Shown here: positions 1-7,577 of the stretch, piece by piece
Layout of the letters: the number at the start of each line of letters is the position of its first letter
Numbering within the stretch: the first letter of the stretch is position 1
Notes under the pieces: model-generated
Told to the model about the DNA's origin: nothing
What the model saw: the letters and a program-made list of their open reading frames with translations, nothing else
The model's database searches: none
Assembly (NCBI RefSeq): GCF_000276605.1
Contig: NZ_AKJX01000134.1
Coordinates: 1 to 33,192, forward strand
Direction: 5' to 3'
Length of the DNA stretch: 33,192 nt
Origin: Acidovorax sp. CF316
Lineage (GTDB): Bacteria > Pseudomonadota > Gammaproteobacteria > Burkholderiales > Burkholderiaceae_C
Made by a program: the position numbers and the translations under genes

Positions 1-127
1 CGCAATCTGGGAGGGGGACGCCCCCAGCGCGGCGGGGCGGCCCTTGCGCGGGGGCACTGGCCTGGGCCGCGCCAGTTTCGTGTGTCGCGGGCAGTACGGC
101 ACAAGGTGGAAAGTTGAGGCACAACCC

Positions 128-865
128 ATGCAGGAACATTTTCTTGAAACGGTGCGCGGCTGGGTGCGTGAAGCAGGGCACATCGCTGTGCTCACCGGTG
201 CGGGCGTGAGCGCCGAATCGGGCGTGCCCACCTTCCGCGATGCGCAGACGGGCTACTGGGCCCAGTTCCGTGCCGAGGACATGGCCACCGAGGCCGGCTT
301 TCGTGCCCACCCGGAGCAGGTCTGGGACTGGTACCAACACCGGCGCCAGCTCATGGACGGCGTGCAGCCCAATGCCGGGCACCAGGCGCTGGCGCAGTTC
401 CAGGCGGCCCACCCGGGCCGGCTCACGCTGATCACCCAGAACGTCGACGGCCTGCACCAGCGCGCGGGCAGCACGGGCGTGCTGTGCCTGCACGGCGACC
501 TGTTCGCCAACCGCTGGCTCGACACCCCGCGCAACTGCTGCCACATCGACGATGCGGTGGCCGGCCGGCCCCCGACCTGCGAGCGCTGCGGCAACCAGCT
601 GCGCCCCGGCGTGGTCTGGTTTGGCGAAATGCTGCCGCTGGCCGTGTTCGAGGCCGCAGAGCGGGCGGCGCAGGCGTGCGATCTGATGCTGGTGGTCGGC
701 ACCGCCGGTGCGGTCTACCCCGCCGCGGGCCTGGCCCACCAGGCGCGCTCGGCCAGTGCCCGGGTGGTGGTGCTCAACCCGAACCCGAGCGAGCTCGACG
801 GCACTGCCGATGCCGTGCTACGCGGTACCTCGGCCGCCTTGCTGCCGCAGCTGCTGGCGGCCTGA
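128..865 (+). CDS. Sirtuin NAD-dependent protein deacylase (SIR2, class III-like)
   Basis: Predicted 245-residue cytosolic NAD-dependent lysine deacylase. The NAD-binding GAGVSAESG (24-32) with FRD (36-38), TQNVDG (103-108) and the catalytic His of LHGD (H122) are all present. Y69 and R72 in WYQHRR match the Tyr-x-x-Arg pair that, in SIRT5/CobB-type class III sirtuins, binds succinyl or malonyl groups, so desuccinylation is plausible (inference from family). The zinc site is odd: C151 and C154 form a normal CxxC, but the first pair is an adjacent C137-C138, and the usual RC after HGD is R129-W130. I start at ATG 128 because the Rossmann fold begins about 17 residues later; an in-frame GTG start at 44 would add 28 residues of no family character. 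It is a single gene, 134 bases before the next. Confidence 0.92.
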   Translation: MQEHFLETVRGWVREAGHIAVLTGAGVSAESGVPTFRDAQTGYWAQFRAEDMATEAGFRAHPEQVWDWYQHRRQLMDGVQPNAGHQALAQFQAAHPGRLTLITQNVDGLHQRAGSTGVLCLHGDLFANRWLDTPRNCCHIDDAVAGRPPTCERCGNQLRPGVVWFGEMLPLAVFEAAERAAQACDLMLVVGTAGAVYPAAGLAHQARSASARVVVLNPNPSELDGTADAVLRGTSAALLPQLLAA

Positions 866-911
866 GCGCCAAGCCTACTTGAGGGGCGTGCCCCAAAATT
901 GTGCGCTTTGC

Positions 912-926
912 GCGACAGACTGTCGC
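912..926. promoter_or_regulatory. Perfect 6-3-6 inverted repeat before the binding-protein gene
   Basis: GCGACA-GAC-TGTCGC is a perfect 6-bp inverted repeat with a 3-base spacer, about 75 bases upstream of the ATG of the exported binding protein. It could be an operator or part of a short hairpin ending the sirtuin transcript. No T-run follows, so a terminator is unlikely. Function not shown. Confidence 0.25.
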
Positions 927-999
927 ACACCGGACAAGTTGCAGGCCCTGGCACCGGTAGCCTGCGCCCCTTTGCACACATCCGGGCATTTTTCACACC

Positions 1000-2166
1000 A
1001 TGAGCCGTCGTCACTTTCTTTTGCGCGCCACCCAAGTGGCTGCGGCCACCAGCCTGCCCGCGTGGGCTTCGTCGGCCATTGCGGCCGAAGAGGCCCTGTC
1101 TTCCAGGCACATCAACCTGGGCTGCTCCATCGCCCTGACCGGCCCCCTGGGCCAGGCCGGCATCGAGCAGGTGGCAGGCATGAAGGCGGCCTTTGCCGAA
1201 GTGAACCAGGCCGGCGGCGTGCACGGCCGTGAGATCCGCATGGATGCCAAGGACGATGCCTACGTTGCCAGCCGCACCCTGCAGAACGTCACGCAGATGC
1301 TGGAGGCGCAGTCCATCTTCGCACTGATCTCGCCCCTGGGCACGGCCAACACGGCGGCCATCCTGCCTCTGATCGAAGGCAAGGGCATCCCCACCGTGGG
1401 CCCCATCACGGGCGCGCCCTCGCTGCGCTCGGCTGAGCAGCGCAATGTGTTCTTCGTGCGCCCGAGCTACCGCGACGAAACCCAGCGCCTGGTCAAGCAG
1501 GTGGTGGAGATGGGCCTCAAGCGCATTTCCGTGGTCTACCTGGACAACCCCTTCGGCAAGGAAGTGCTCAAGGACATGTCGCGCGCGCTCGACGAGATCA
1601 AGGTCGAACGCGCTGGCGAATTCGCGCTGGCCGTGGATGGCAAGAACGGTGCCGAGCTGGCCGACAAGGTGGCCGCCGAGCGCCCGGGCGCCGTGCTGCT
1701 GGCCACCACCGGCACGGCCAACACGGCCTTCGTGCTGCCCTTTCGTGCCAAGGCGGCTGGCGTGCCGCTGGCCGGCCTGTCGGTCACGGTGATCTCCTCG
1801 GAGCTGCCCAAGCTGGCCGCCGCCACACGCGGCATGGCGCTGGTGCAGGTGTTCCCGGATGCCAACTCGCAGAAATCGGTGGTGGTGCGCAAGTTCCAGA
1901 GCACCATGAAAACCACCAACAGCAATGCTGCCTTCTTCAACAGCGGCAGCGCCCTGGAGGGCTGGGTGAATGCCCAGATCATGATCGAAGGCCTCAAGAA
2001 CGCAGGCAAGGAGCTCACGCGCGACCGGCTGCGCACCGGCCTGGCCGGCATCCGCTCGCTTTCGTTCGGCGACTTCAACGTGGGCTTTGGCGGCAAGGCA
2101 CCCTACGTGGGCTCGGACTCGATCTACCTGGCCATCTACGCCGAAAACGCTCGCCGCCTGAGCTGA
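1000..2166 (+). CDS. ABC transporter substrate-binding protein, branched-chain amino acid (Peripla_BP_6) type
   Basis: Periplasmic ligand-binding protein of 388 residues, a normal length for LivK-like proteins. The N-terminus SRRHFLLRA fits a twin-arginine (Tat) signal, followed by a hydrophobic alanine-rich stretch and an AIA-A cleavage site near residue 29. The mature part begins INLGCSIALTGPLGQAG, the typical opening of this family, with later family-like segments such as EQVAGMKAAFAEVNQAGGV and AILPLIEGKGIPTVGP. No permease or ATPase gene lies beside it, so it is an orphan receptor that must share a transporter encoded elsewhere or act as a sensor. The ligand cannot be read from sequence. 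No strong Shine-Dalgarno precedes the ATG. It converges on the next gene with only four bases between stop codons. Confidence 0.9.
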   Translation: MSRRHFLLRATQVAAATSLPAWASSAIAAEEALSSRHINLGCSIALTGPLGQAGIEQVAGMKAAFAEVNQAGGVHGREIRMDAKDDAYVASRTLQNVTQMLEAQSIFALISPLGTANTAAILPLIEGKGIPTVGPITGAPSLRSAEQRNVFFVRPSYRDETQRLVKQVVEMGLKRISVVYLDNPFGKEVLKDMSRALDEIKVERAGEFALAVDGKNGAELADKVAAERPGAVLLATTGTANTAFVLPFRAKAAGVPLAGLSVTVISSELPKLAAATRGMALVQVFPDANSQKSVVVRKFQSTMKTTNSNAAFFNSGSALEGWVNAQIMIEGLKNAGKELTRDRLRTGLAGIRSLSFGDFNVGFGGKAPYVGSDSIYLAIYAENARRLS

Positions 2167-2170
2167 GCCT

Positions 2171-2608
2171 CTACGGGGCGCCTTTCGCGCTTCCCAATGC
2201 TCTGAGCGCGTGCCGCCGCTCCACCAGCAGGCCGGAGTTGCCGCAAGGGTCCACGAAGTAGCGGTGGTTGCGGTCGCGCGAGAGGAACAGCAGGTAGCGC
2301 CCACCCACCTCCATGGGAAAGCGCGAACTCGTGTTCTCGCTGTACAGCGCCAGGCCTGGCGGCATGTGGCCGCGCACGCTGCGCAGCACCTTGAGCACAT
2401 ACAGCGTGGCCGTGACGCCGTCCGGGTCCGCGGGGTCCTCGTGCAGCGGCTCTGCCTGCCCGACCTCGGCCACCACCACGCCCGAGGCCGTGGCGGCTTC
2501 CTGCGCCACGGTGGGCGCGCGCCCGTCCAGGCACAGCGCCATGGCCGGTGGCAGGGCCATGCACAGGGGCAGCAGTGCGGCGCAGGCCGTCTTCGCGGGC
2601 CGGATCAT
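2171..2608 (-). CDS. Small exported protein at the end of the SUKH operon, function unknown
   Basis: 145 residues. The N-terminus (MIRPAKTACAALLPLCMALPP...AMA-LC) is a signal peptide with likely cleavage near residue 24. The mature region carries C26 and a second Cys in VDPCGNSG, which could form a disulfide. The stretch TLYVLKVLRSVRG...GGRYLLFLSRD is beta-rich and reminds me of TIMP/netrin-like OB folds (memory-based, weak). The start ATG overlaps the upstream SUKH stop as ATGA, implying translational coupling, and GGGGGGA lies about ten bases before it. It is last in the operon and the only exported member, so it may act in the periplasm with cytosolic immunity-like proteins. No function is assigned. 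Confidence 0.8.
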   Translation of the reverse strand: MIRPAKTACAALLPLCMALPPAMALCLDGRAPTVAQEAATASGVVVAEVGQAEPLHEDPADPDGVTATLYVLKVLRSVRGHMPPGLALYSENTSSRFPMEVGGRYLLFLSRDRNHRYFVDPCGNSGLLVERRHALRALGSAKGAP

Positions 2609-3105
2609 TCGGGCAGGTCCCCCCAGTAGGGCTCCAGATACTCCTCCAGAAATTCGAGAAAGCTGTCCGCAATGGGTTCCACGGAACCCGTGCTCTGGTG
2701 GTAGAACAGCACCACCGGGTTCTCGCCATCCTGCACGCGCGAGGTGTCCAGGCAGAAGGGCTCGTTGTCGTCCTCGCTGCGCTGGATGACGACCAGGTGG
2801 GCCGGCAGGGGTGCAGCCCAGCCTTGGCGGTAGCGCAGGGTGTCGCCATGCACGGTACCCAGGCCGCCCAGCGGTTCATGCGCCGGGATGGTGGAGATGC
2901 TCAGGGTGTCCAGTCCGCCGCCGCCGGTCTGCACAATGAAGTCGCGGAACGAGCCGCTGATGCGCACGCCCAGCGCCTGCTCCAATTCGGCGATGGCTGC
3001 TTGCGAGCTGGCGCCTGCCCATTGCACGCTGTACTCGCCCTCCGACTGCTGTGCCACCTGGTCCACGCGCGCGATCAGTGCATTCAGGCGTTCCTGGTGG
3101 TTCAT
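2605..3105 (-). CDS. SMI1/KNR4 (SUKH-1) family protein
   Basis: 166 residues. It has the classic SUKH layout: an N-terminal helix, AAIAELEQALGVRISGSFRDFIVQTGGGG (about 36-64) corresponding to the family's helix plus Gly-rich turn, then a beta core with LPAHLVVIQRSEDDNEPFCLD (100-120) and a C-terminal helix FLEFLEEYLEPYW (149-161). SUKH proteins are mostly immunity proteins that neutralise polymorphic or contact-dependent toxins in the cytoplasm (family knowledge). No toxin gene is next to it. I chose the ATG at 3105 because it overlaps the upstream stop as ATGA; open frame further upstream is out-of-frame shadow of the preceding gene. Partner toxin unknown. Confidence 0.87.
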   Translation of the reverse strand: MNHQERLNALIARVDQVAQQSEGEYSVQWAGASSQAAIAELEQALGVRISGSFRDFIVQTGGGGLDTLSISTIPAHEPLGGLGTVHGDTLRYRQGWAAPLPAHLVVIQRSEDDNEPFCLDTSRVQDGENPVVLFYHQSTGSVEPIADSFLEFLEEYLEPYWGDLPE

Positions 3106-3995
3106 GGGGTTGGAGCGGGGTTCTGGTTGATGAAATCGTCCACGGCGGCCTTGGCCTGCTGCAAGGTGCTGCCATGGGCCTGCTGGTGGGCGCGCAATGC
3201 CGCCAGCTTGCCGCCGGGCTTGCGTGCAAGCGCGCGCCAGTCGGGCGGCGCCTTGGCTGCCAGCAAGGCCTTGCTGCGCGCCATGGCGGGCGCACATTCC
3301 CAGCGCGCGGTGATCGGGAGTGCTGGAACATCGGGTGGGCAGAAGCGGCCCAGTGCTTCGTACAAAGCACTCTGCGATACCAAGGAGAGCACCGTGCGCG
3401 GTGGGCTGCGCGGGCCATCGCGCACCTCGCGCAGCAGGGGCTGCGCACGGCTGAGCGCGCGCAGCCAGGCGCCGGTCGTCGCATCCATGCCGGCGGCCAC
3501 CTGGTCCACGTCGCTGCGCACCACCTGGCAGGCCTGTTCGGCGCTGAAACCGTCCTCGCCGGTCCAGTCGCTGAGGTCGGCCAGGGCCTGCAGCAGCTGC
3601 ACGCAGGCGAAATCCTGGAACGAGCGGTACCCCACTTCGCTCACACCGCTGTCGTGCCGCACCAGGGCCACGCCGGGCTGCAAAGCGCCATCGATGGGCA
3701 CCAGGCACCATGCATCGCCGGCACCGGTTTCGGCAAAGGGCAGCAGGCGCTGGCCATTCTGGTATGCGGGGTTCAGCCATTCCCCGGCGGTGGTGCTCAC
3801 GCCCGGGGCATCCAGCCATTCGAAGTCACGGCAGCTGATCAGCGGTGGCGGCGCGCTCAGGCAGCGTTCCCTCCAGGTGCTGGCCCAGTCGGGGCGATAG
3901 ACCGTGGCCCCACCCGCCACCAGGTGCCGCAGCAAGGGCGGCAGGGCGATGCCGGTGTCCGCAGACACCGCTTCGAGGGCCTGCAGCACGCTCAC
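3102..3995 (-). CDS. SUKH-like protein with long C-terminal extension
   Basis: 297 residues from a GTG start. The first half looks SUKH-like: LPPLLRHLVAGGATVY, later GDAWCLVPIDGALQPGVALVRHDSG and SFQDFACVQLLQALADL. This matches the beta core and C-terminal helix of SMI1/KNR4 proteins. The second half, roughly residues 150-297, is helical, ends in a basic Lys/Ala/Arg-rich stretch, and is not one I recognise. The start matters: GTG 3995 overlaps the upstream stop as GTGA and has GGAGGTGG a few bases before it. The alternative ATG at 4010 lies inside that ribosome-binding site and would add five residues. Its stop overlaps the next ATG. Likely an immunity-type protein; confidence in the domain is moderate. 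Confidence 0.72.
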   Translation of the reverse strand: MSVLQALEAVSADTGIALPPLLRHLVAGGATVYRPDWASTWRERCLSAPPPLISCRDFEWLDAPGVSTTAGEWLNPAYQNGQRLLPFAETGAGDAWCLVPIDGALQPGVALVRHDSGVSEVGYRSFQDFACVQLLQALADLSDWTGEDGFSAEQACQVVRSDVDQVAAGMDATTGAWLRALSRAQPLLREVRDGPRSPPRTVLSLVSQSALYEALGRFCPPDVPALPITARWECAPAMARSKALLAAKAPPDWRALARKPGGKLAALRAHQQAHGSTLQQAKAAVDDFINQNPAPTP

Positions 3996-4594
3996 AGGTA
4001 CCACCTCCATGCCTGCAGCATGCGCTCTGCGCTGGCATCGCTGCCCGTGAAGGCCGCGAGCGCTTGCGCCACCTGTGCGCGGCTTTCGGGCTTGAGTGCA
4101 AAGGTCTCGTCCAGTGCCTCGTCGCCCAGTGCGGCCAGGGCATTGGCCACCGTGGCGATGGCGCCCAGGGCGGTGGGCAGGTCGTCGGCGAACCGGCTCG
4201 GGTCGTTGAAGTGCCCCCGGCCCGCCATGTCGAACCAGACGCTGCCATCGTTGCGGTCCAGGATGAACGGGTTGGCGCCTTCCTGTGCAATCACCAGCCA
4301 GTGGCCCGGCCAGCCCGGGATCGGGTTGTCGGGGTTGCGCGACCAGGCATAGCCGTCCTGCCGCGCCCAGAGCTTGTGCAGCGGCGGCATGTCCACCGGG
4401 TTGCCCCCCGCGTTGATGGTCAGGCCCACCGGGCCCACCGACGCATGCCAGGTTTCGCCCCAGGGGCCCAGCTCGCGGTAGAAGGCCTCCACGATGGCGG
4501 GCAGGGGAAAGGGTCCCTGCCAGTCGCTGGCGGGCTGGGGTTGCAGGCGGCCCCAGGGGGCGAGCAAGGGGCGCAGGCGGTCGAAAGGCAGCAT
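3992..4594 (-). CDS. SUKH-like (SMI1/KNR4) protein
   Basis: 200 residues. LPAIVEAFYRELGPWG (31-46) matches the family's first helix and loop. PPLHKLWARQDGYAW (70-84) and HWLVIAQEGANPFILDRNDGSVWF (98-121) match the Gly/aromatic turn and beta core. A C-terminal helix runs from TALGAIATVANALAAL to about residue 156, followed by a tail of about 40 residues. A cytosolic immunity role is inferred from the family and the neighbours. It begins two bases after the preceding stop, and its own stop overlaps the next GTG start, so the genes are probably translationally coupled. It shares little direct sequence with the other two SUKH-like proteins here, so the array is not a recent tandem duplication. 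Confidence 0.72.
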   Translation of the reverse strand: MLPFDRLRPLLAPWGRLQPQPASDWQGPFPLPAIVEAFYRELGPWGETWHASVGPVGLTINAGGNPVDMPPLHKLWARQDGYAWSRNPDNPIPGWPGHWLVIAQEGANPFILDRNDGSVWFDMAGRGHFNDPSRFADDLPTALGAIATVANALAALGDEALDETFALKPESRAQVAQALAAFTGSDASAERMLQAWRWYL

Positions 4595-4596
4595 GC

Positions 4597-5046
4597 TCAC
4601 TCCGAATGCACGTCGGTGAAGGCGCCATGGGTGGCGTTGATGTGCACCAGCTGGCTGGGCTCCCAGGGAATCTCGTAGCCCACCGAGCAGGTGCTTTCTG
4701 CGGCGCCCAGGCCGGGGTCGGGATGCACTTCGATGAAGCAGGGCGTCAGAAAGCCCCACAGGGTGCTTGCGTCGAGGCGGACCCCGGGCGGCACCACCCC
4801 GCATTCGAGGAGGAAGGCCACCAGGGCCGGGGTGGCCTCGTCGCGGACCTGCCGGGCATTGGCGGCCAGGCGCGCAAAGGCCTCGGTCTGGGTTGGCGTC
4901 GGTCCATCCCTGGTGCCATGCACACGCAGGGCAAAGCCGTCGCCCAGGTGGGGAATGCCGATCTCGCCTTCCCAGACCTTGGATTGGCCCTCGGCGCACA
5001 GGGCACCGAAAACGACGGTCTGCAGGCGGCGGGTGAACAGGCCCAT
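4597..5046 (-). CDS. Unrecognised protein heading the SUKH operon (possible DUF6985/DUF2004-type)
   Basis: 149 residues with no signal peptide. It opens MGLFTRRLQTVVFGALCAEGQSKVWEGEIGIPHLG. The W-E-G-E-I pattern, the beta strand after it and a middle helix (TQTEAFARLAANARQVRDEATPALVAFLLE) resemble small immunity-associated families such as DUF6985/DUF2004; this is from memory and weak. A Trp/Phe/Cys segment (LWGFLTPCFIEVHPDPG) follows. The ATG at 5046 has GGAGAT about six bases upstream; a much longer in-frame reading upstream lacks family character and crosses the divergent promoter region. It is first in the leftward operon. No function is assigned beyond its guilt-by-association with SUKH genes. 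Confidence 0.72.
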   Translation of the reverse strand: MGLFTRRLQTVVFGALCAEGQSKVWEGEIGIPHLGDGFALRVHGTRDGPTPTQTEAFARLAANARQVRDEATPALVAFLLECGVVPPGVRLDASTLWGFLTPCFIEVHPDPGLGAAESTCSVGYEIPWEPSQLVHINATHGAFTDVHSE

Positions 5047-5077
5047 GGGGATCTCCGTGCTGGGTGGGATGGGCGCC

Positions 5078-5106
5078 AATGTAGCCTGACTGGCAGGGGG
5101 CGGGAA
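5078..5106 (-). promoter_or_regulatory. Candidate sigma-70 promoter of the SUKH operon
   Basis: Read leftward, TTCCCG (5106-5101) and TACATT (5083-5078) are separated by 17 bases, with the -10 about 31 bases before the ATG at 5046. The -35 is poor and the -10 matches four of six consensus bases. It is the best candidate in the interval, but unproven. Confidence 0.3.
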
Positions 5107-5122
5107 CGCCCGGTGCCGCAGT

Positions 5123-5190
5123 ACCGGCAGGGGATACCGGCCGTGCCGCCGGGGCATACCGCTGGCCGTGGCCACACCGGCCGGGGAATA
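5123..5190. repeat. Short imperfect GC-rich repeats between divergent operons
   Basis: The interval carries repeated ATACCG...GGCCGTG and CCGGGG units (for example ATACCGGCCGTG near 5134 and ATACCGCTGGCCGTG near 5156) at roughly 24-base spacing. It lies between the divergent starts at 5046 and 5297. The units could be paired regulator sites or just GC-rich drift. Confidence 0.3.
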
Positions 5191-5196
5191 TTTGGC

Positions 5197-5225
5197 TTGG
5201 AGTTTGCCTGGCGCATGCCTAAGAT
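5197..5225 (+). promoter_or_regulatory. Candidate sigma-70 promoter of the kinase operon
   Basis: TTGGAG (5197-5202) and TAAGAT (5220-5225) are separated by exactly 17 bases. They lie 71 bases before the preferred ATG at 5297. Both boxes are close to consensus for a GC-rich genome. Confidence 0.45.
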
Positions 5226-5296
5226 GTTCCAAAGGGGAGGCGGGACCCGGATGGGCGTGTGAGCGACGGCGAAGCCCCACCACGATGAGGGGCGGT

Positions 5297-7156
5297 ATGG
5301 CATCTGATTTCTCCGGGGCCCACTGGGAGCAGAACCCCGACGCGCTGCTGGTCATCGCGCCGGACGGCACGGTACTGCACTGGAACCCTGCCGCAGAGGC
5401 CACCTTCGGCTACACCGAGGCCGAAGCTCGGGGGCGCCGCCTCGTTCAGCTGATCGTGCCGCCGGACCAGGTGCAGGACGAGGAATCGATCTGCGCCAAG
5501 GCCCTGCAGTCCGGGCTTGCCGTGCACGAGTCGGTGCGCCAGCGCAAGGATGGCTCGCTGGTCCATGTGAATGTATCCACCCGGGCGGTTTTCGGCGCCG
5601 ATGGCCGGCTGGACTATTTCCTGTCGAGCAAGAAGGATGTCACCCAGCTCAAGGTGCTGCGCGATGCCAAGCTGGTCGAGGCGCGCTTTCGCGACCTGCT
5701 CGAGTCCACGCCCGATGCCATCGTGATGGTGAATGCGACCGGGCGCATCGTGCTCGTGAACTCGCAGGCCGAGCGCGTGTTCGGCTACCCCCGCGGCCAG
5801 TTGCTGGGGCAGGCCATCGAAGTGCTGCTGCCCCAGCGCTACCGCAACGCCCACCTGGGGCACCGCAGCGGCTTCTTCGCGCAGCCGCGCACCCGCACCA
5901 TGGGTGCGGGCCTGGAGCTGTACGGTGTGCGCAGCGATGGCAGCGAGTTTCCGGTGGAAATCAGCCTGAGTCCGCTGGAAACGGAAGAGGGCACCATGGT
6001 GATGAGCGCCATCCGCAACATCACCGCGCGCAAGAAGGCCGACCAGAAGTTCCGTGACCTGCTCGAATCGGCGCCCGATGCGATGGTGATCGTGGATCGG
6101 GACGGGCACATCGTGCTGGTCAACTCCCAGGCGGTGAAGCTGTTCGGCTGGGCGCGCGAGGAGCTGCTGGGCCGGCAGATCGAGCTCTTGGTGCCGGTGC
6201 GCCACCGCAGCCAGCACCCGCACCACCGCGGCGGTTTCTTCGCCGAGCCGCGCACGCGCTCCATGGGGGCGGGCCTGGACCTGTACGGGCTGCGCAAGGA
6301 CGGTACGGAGTTCCCGGTCGAGATCAGCCTGAGCCCGCTGGAGACCGAGGAGGGGCTGTTCGTCTCCAGCGCCATCCGCGACGTGACCGAGCGCAAGCGC
6401 TTCGAGCAGGCGCTGCGCGACAAGAACCTGGAGCTGGAGAACGCCGCGCGCGTGAAGGACCGGTTCCTGGCCAGCATGTCGCATGAGCTGCGCACGCCGC
6501 TCAACGCCATCATCGGTTTCACGGGCACCCTGCTCATGCGCCTGCCGGGCCCCCTCAACACCGAGCAGGAGAAGCAGCTGCGCATCGTGCAGACCGGTGC
6601 GCGCCACCTGCTGTCGCTGATCAATGACCTGCTCGATGTGGCCAAGCTCGGCGACGGCAGCCACAGCCTGCAACTGGAGGCGATGGATTGCCGCGCGGTG
6701 GTGGAGGAGGTGGCCGCCACCCTGGGCCCGGACGCGCAGCGCAAGGGTCTGGCCTTTCTGGTGAGCGTGCCCGGGCAGGCGGTGCTGGCGCGCACCGACC
6801 GGCGCGCACTCACCCAGGTGGCCATCAACCTCGTGGGCAATGCCATCAAGTTCACGGGCCAGGGGCGCGTGCTGGTGCAGCTTGATGCGCCAGACCCGGC
6901 GAGCCAGCGGCTGAGCCTGCGCGTGCAGGACACGGGCCCCGGCATTCCGCTCGCGGACCAGGCGCGGCTGTTCGAGCCCTTCTCCCGCGTGGAGGGCGCC
7001 GCACGGCGCCAGGAAGGCTCTGGCCTGGGCCTGCACCTGAGCCGCAAGCTCGCCCAGGCGCTGGGCGGCGACATCACCCTGCACAGCCAGCCTGGCGAGG
7101 GCAGTACCTTCATCCTGGATCTGCCGGGGGCGCCGCCCTCCGAAGTGGAGAGCTAA
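5297..7156 (+). CDS. Soluble hybrid-less sensor histidine kinase with three PAS domains
   Basis: 619 residues with no membrane segment, so a cytosolic sensor. PAS1 covers about residues 8-120. PAS2 (from F131) and PAS3 (from F252) are near copies of each other at a 121-residue period, both carrying FRDLLES.PDA, RT.MGAGL.LYG and [16 protein letters not shown]. The kinase core follows: phospho-acceptor H396 in [14 protein letters not shown]-box [10 protein letters not shown]1 DTGPGIP, F-box LFEPFSR and G2 [19 protein letters not shown] prefer ATG 5297, preceded by GAGGGGCGGT; ATG 5285 in the same frame has a poorer ribosome site. The gene is followed after three bases by a receiver protein, its likely phosphorylation target. 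The signal sensed is unknown; no haem or flavin motif is evident. Confidence 0.9.
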   Translation: MASDFSGAHWEQNPDALLVIAPDGTVLHWNPAAEATFGYTEAEARGRRLVQLIVPPDQVQDEESICAKALQSGLAVHESVRQRKDGSLVHVNVSTRAVFGADGRLDYFLSSKKDVTQLKVLRDAKLVEARFRDLLESTPDAIVMVNATGRIVLVNSQAERVFGYPRGQLLGQAIEVLLPQRYRNAHLGHRSGFFAQPRTRTMGAGLELYGVRSDGSEFPVEISLSPLETEEGTMVMSAIRNITARKKADQKFRDLLESAPDAMVIVDRDGHIVLVNSQAVKLFGWAREELLGRQIELLVPVRHRSQHPHHRGGFFAEPRTRSMGAGLDLYGLRKDGTEFPVEISLSPLETEEGLFVSSAIRDVTERKRFEQALRDKNLELENAARVKDRFLASMSHELRTPLNAIIGFTGTLLMRLPGPLNTEQEKQLRIVQTGARHLLSLINDLLDVAKLGDGSHSLQLEAMDCRAVVEEVAATLGPDAQRKGLAFLVSVPGQAVLARTDRRALTQVAINLVGNAIKFTGQGRVLVQLDAPDPASQRLSLRVQDTGPGIPLADQARLFEPFSRVEGAARRQEGSGLGLHLSRKLAQALGGDITLHSQPGEGSTFILDLPGAPPSEVES

Positions 7157-7159
7157 GCC

Positions 7160-7555
7160 ATGCTTGCCCGCATTCTGGTCATCGAAGACGACGAAGCCAG
7201 CCGCATGCTGCTGACCTACCTGCTGGAGGCCGATGGTTACCATGTCTACAGCGCATCTGATGGCCGCGAGGGCGTGCGCGCCGCGCTGGAGCACGGGCCC
7301 GACCTGATCCTGTCGGACCTGCAGATGCCGGTCATGGACGGCTACGAGGTGGCCCGGCGGCTGCATGCCGACCCCGGCTGGCGCAGGGCCCCGCTGGTCG
7401 CGGTGACGGCTTTTTCCATGCCCGGCGACCGGGAGAAGGCGCTGGAGATCGGCTTCCAGGACCATATTTCCAAGCCCATCGATCCCGAGCGCTTCGTGCG
7501 CCAGGTCGAGGCCTATCTCGCGCCGGCACTGCGGGCGGGTTCCCCGCCGAGGTGA
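7160..7555 (+). CDS. Stand-alone response regulator receiver (CheY-like)
   Basis: 131 residues, a single REC domain with no output. Acidic pocket E9-D10-D11, phospho-acceptor D53 (LSDLQMPVMDG), the conserved Thr in VAVTAFS and the Lys in SKPID are all present, so it should be phosphorylatable. It sits three bases after the kinase gene with GGAGAG as ribosome site, and 22 bases before the large REC-EAL protein. It resembles the DivK/CpdR-like shuttles that relay or buffer phosphate between a kinase and a second regulator. A relay from kinase to this receiver, or competition between the two receivers for the kinase, is inference from the operon. Confidence 0.92.
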   Translation: MLARILVIEDDEASRMLLTYLLEADGYHVYSASDGREGVRAALEHGPDLILSDLQMPVMDGYEVARRLHADPGWRRAPLVAVTAFSMPGDREKALEIGFQDHISKPIDPERFVRQVEAYLAPALRAGSPPR

Positions 7556-7577
7556 TGACACAAGGAGGGCTGCAGCC

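Noticed and set aside
1..127. Part of an upstream gene
   Set aside because: No in-frame coding signature or stop context convinced me; an in-frame GTG at 44 only extends the sirtuin with non-family residues.
715..2400. 561-codon minus-strand frame over the binding protein
   Set aside because: Shadow of the exported binding protein; its sequence is His/Ala/Gly repeats without motif.
2171..5046. Toxin partner inside the immunity array
   Set aside because: None of the five proteins shows a toxin domain, repeat, secretion leader of CDI/Rhs type or nuclease motif.
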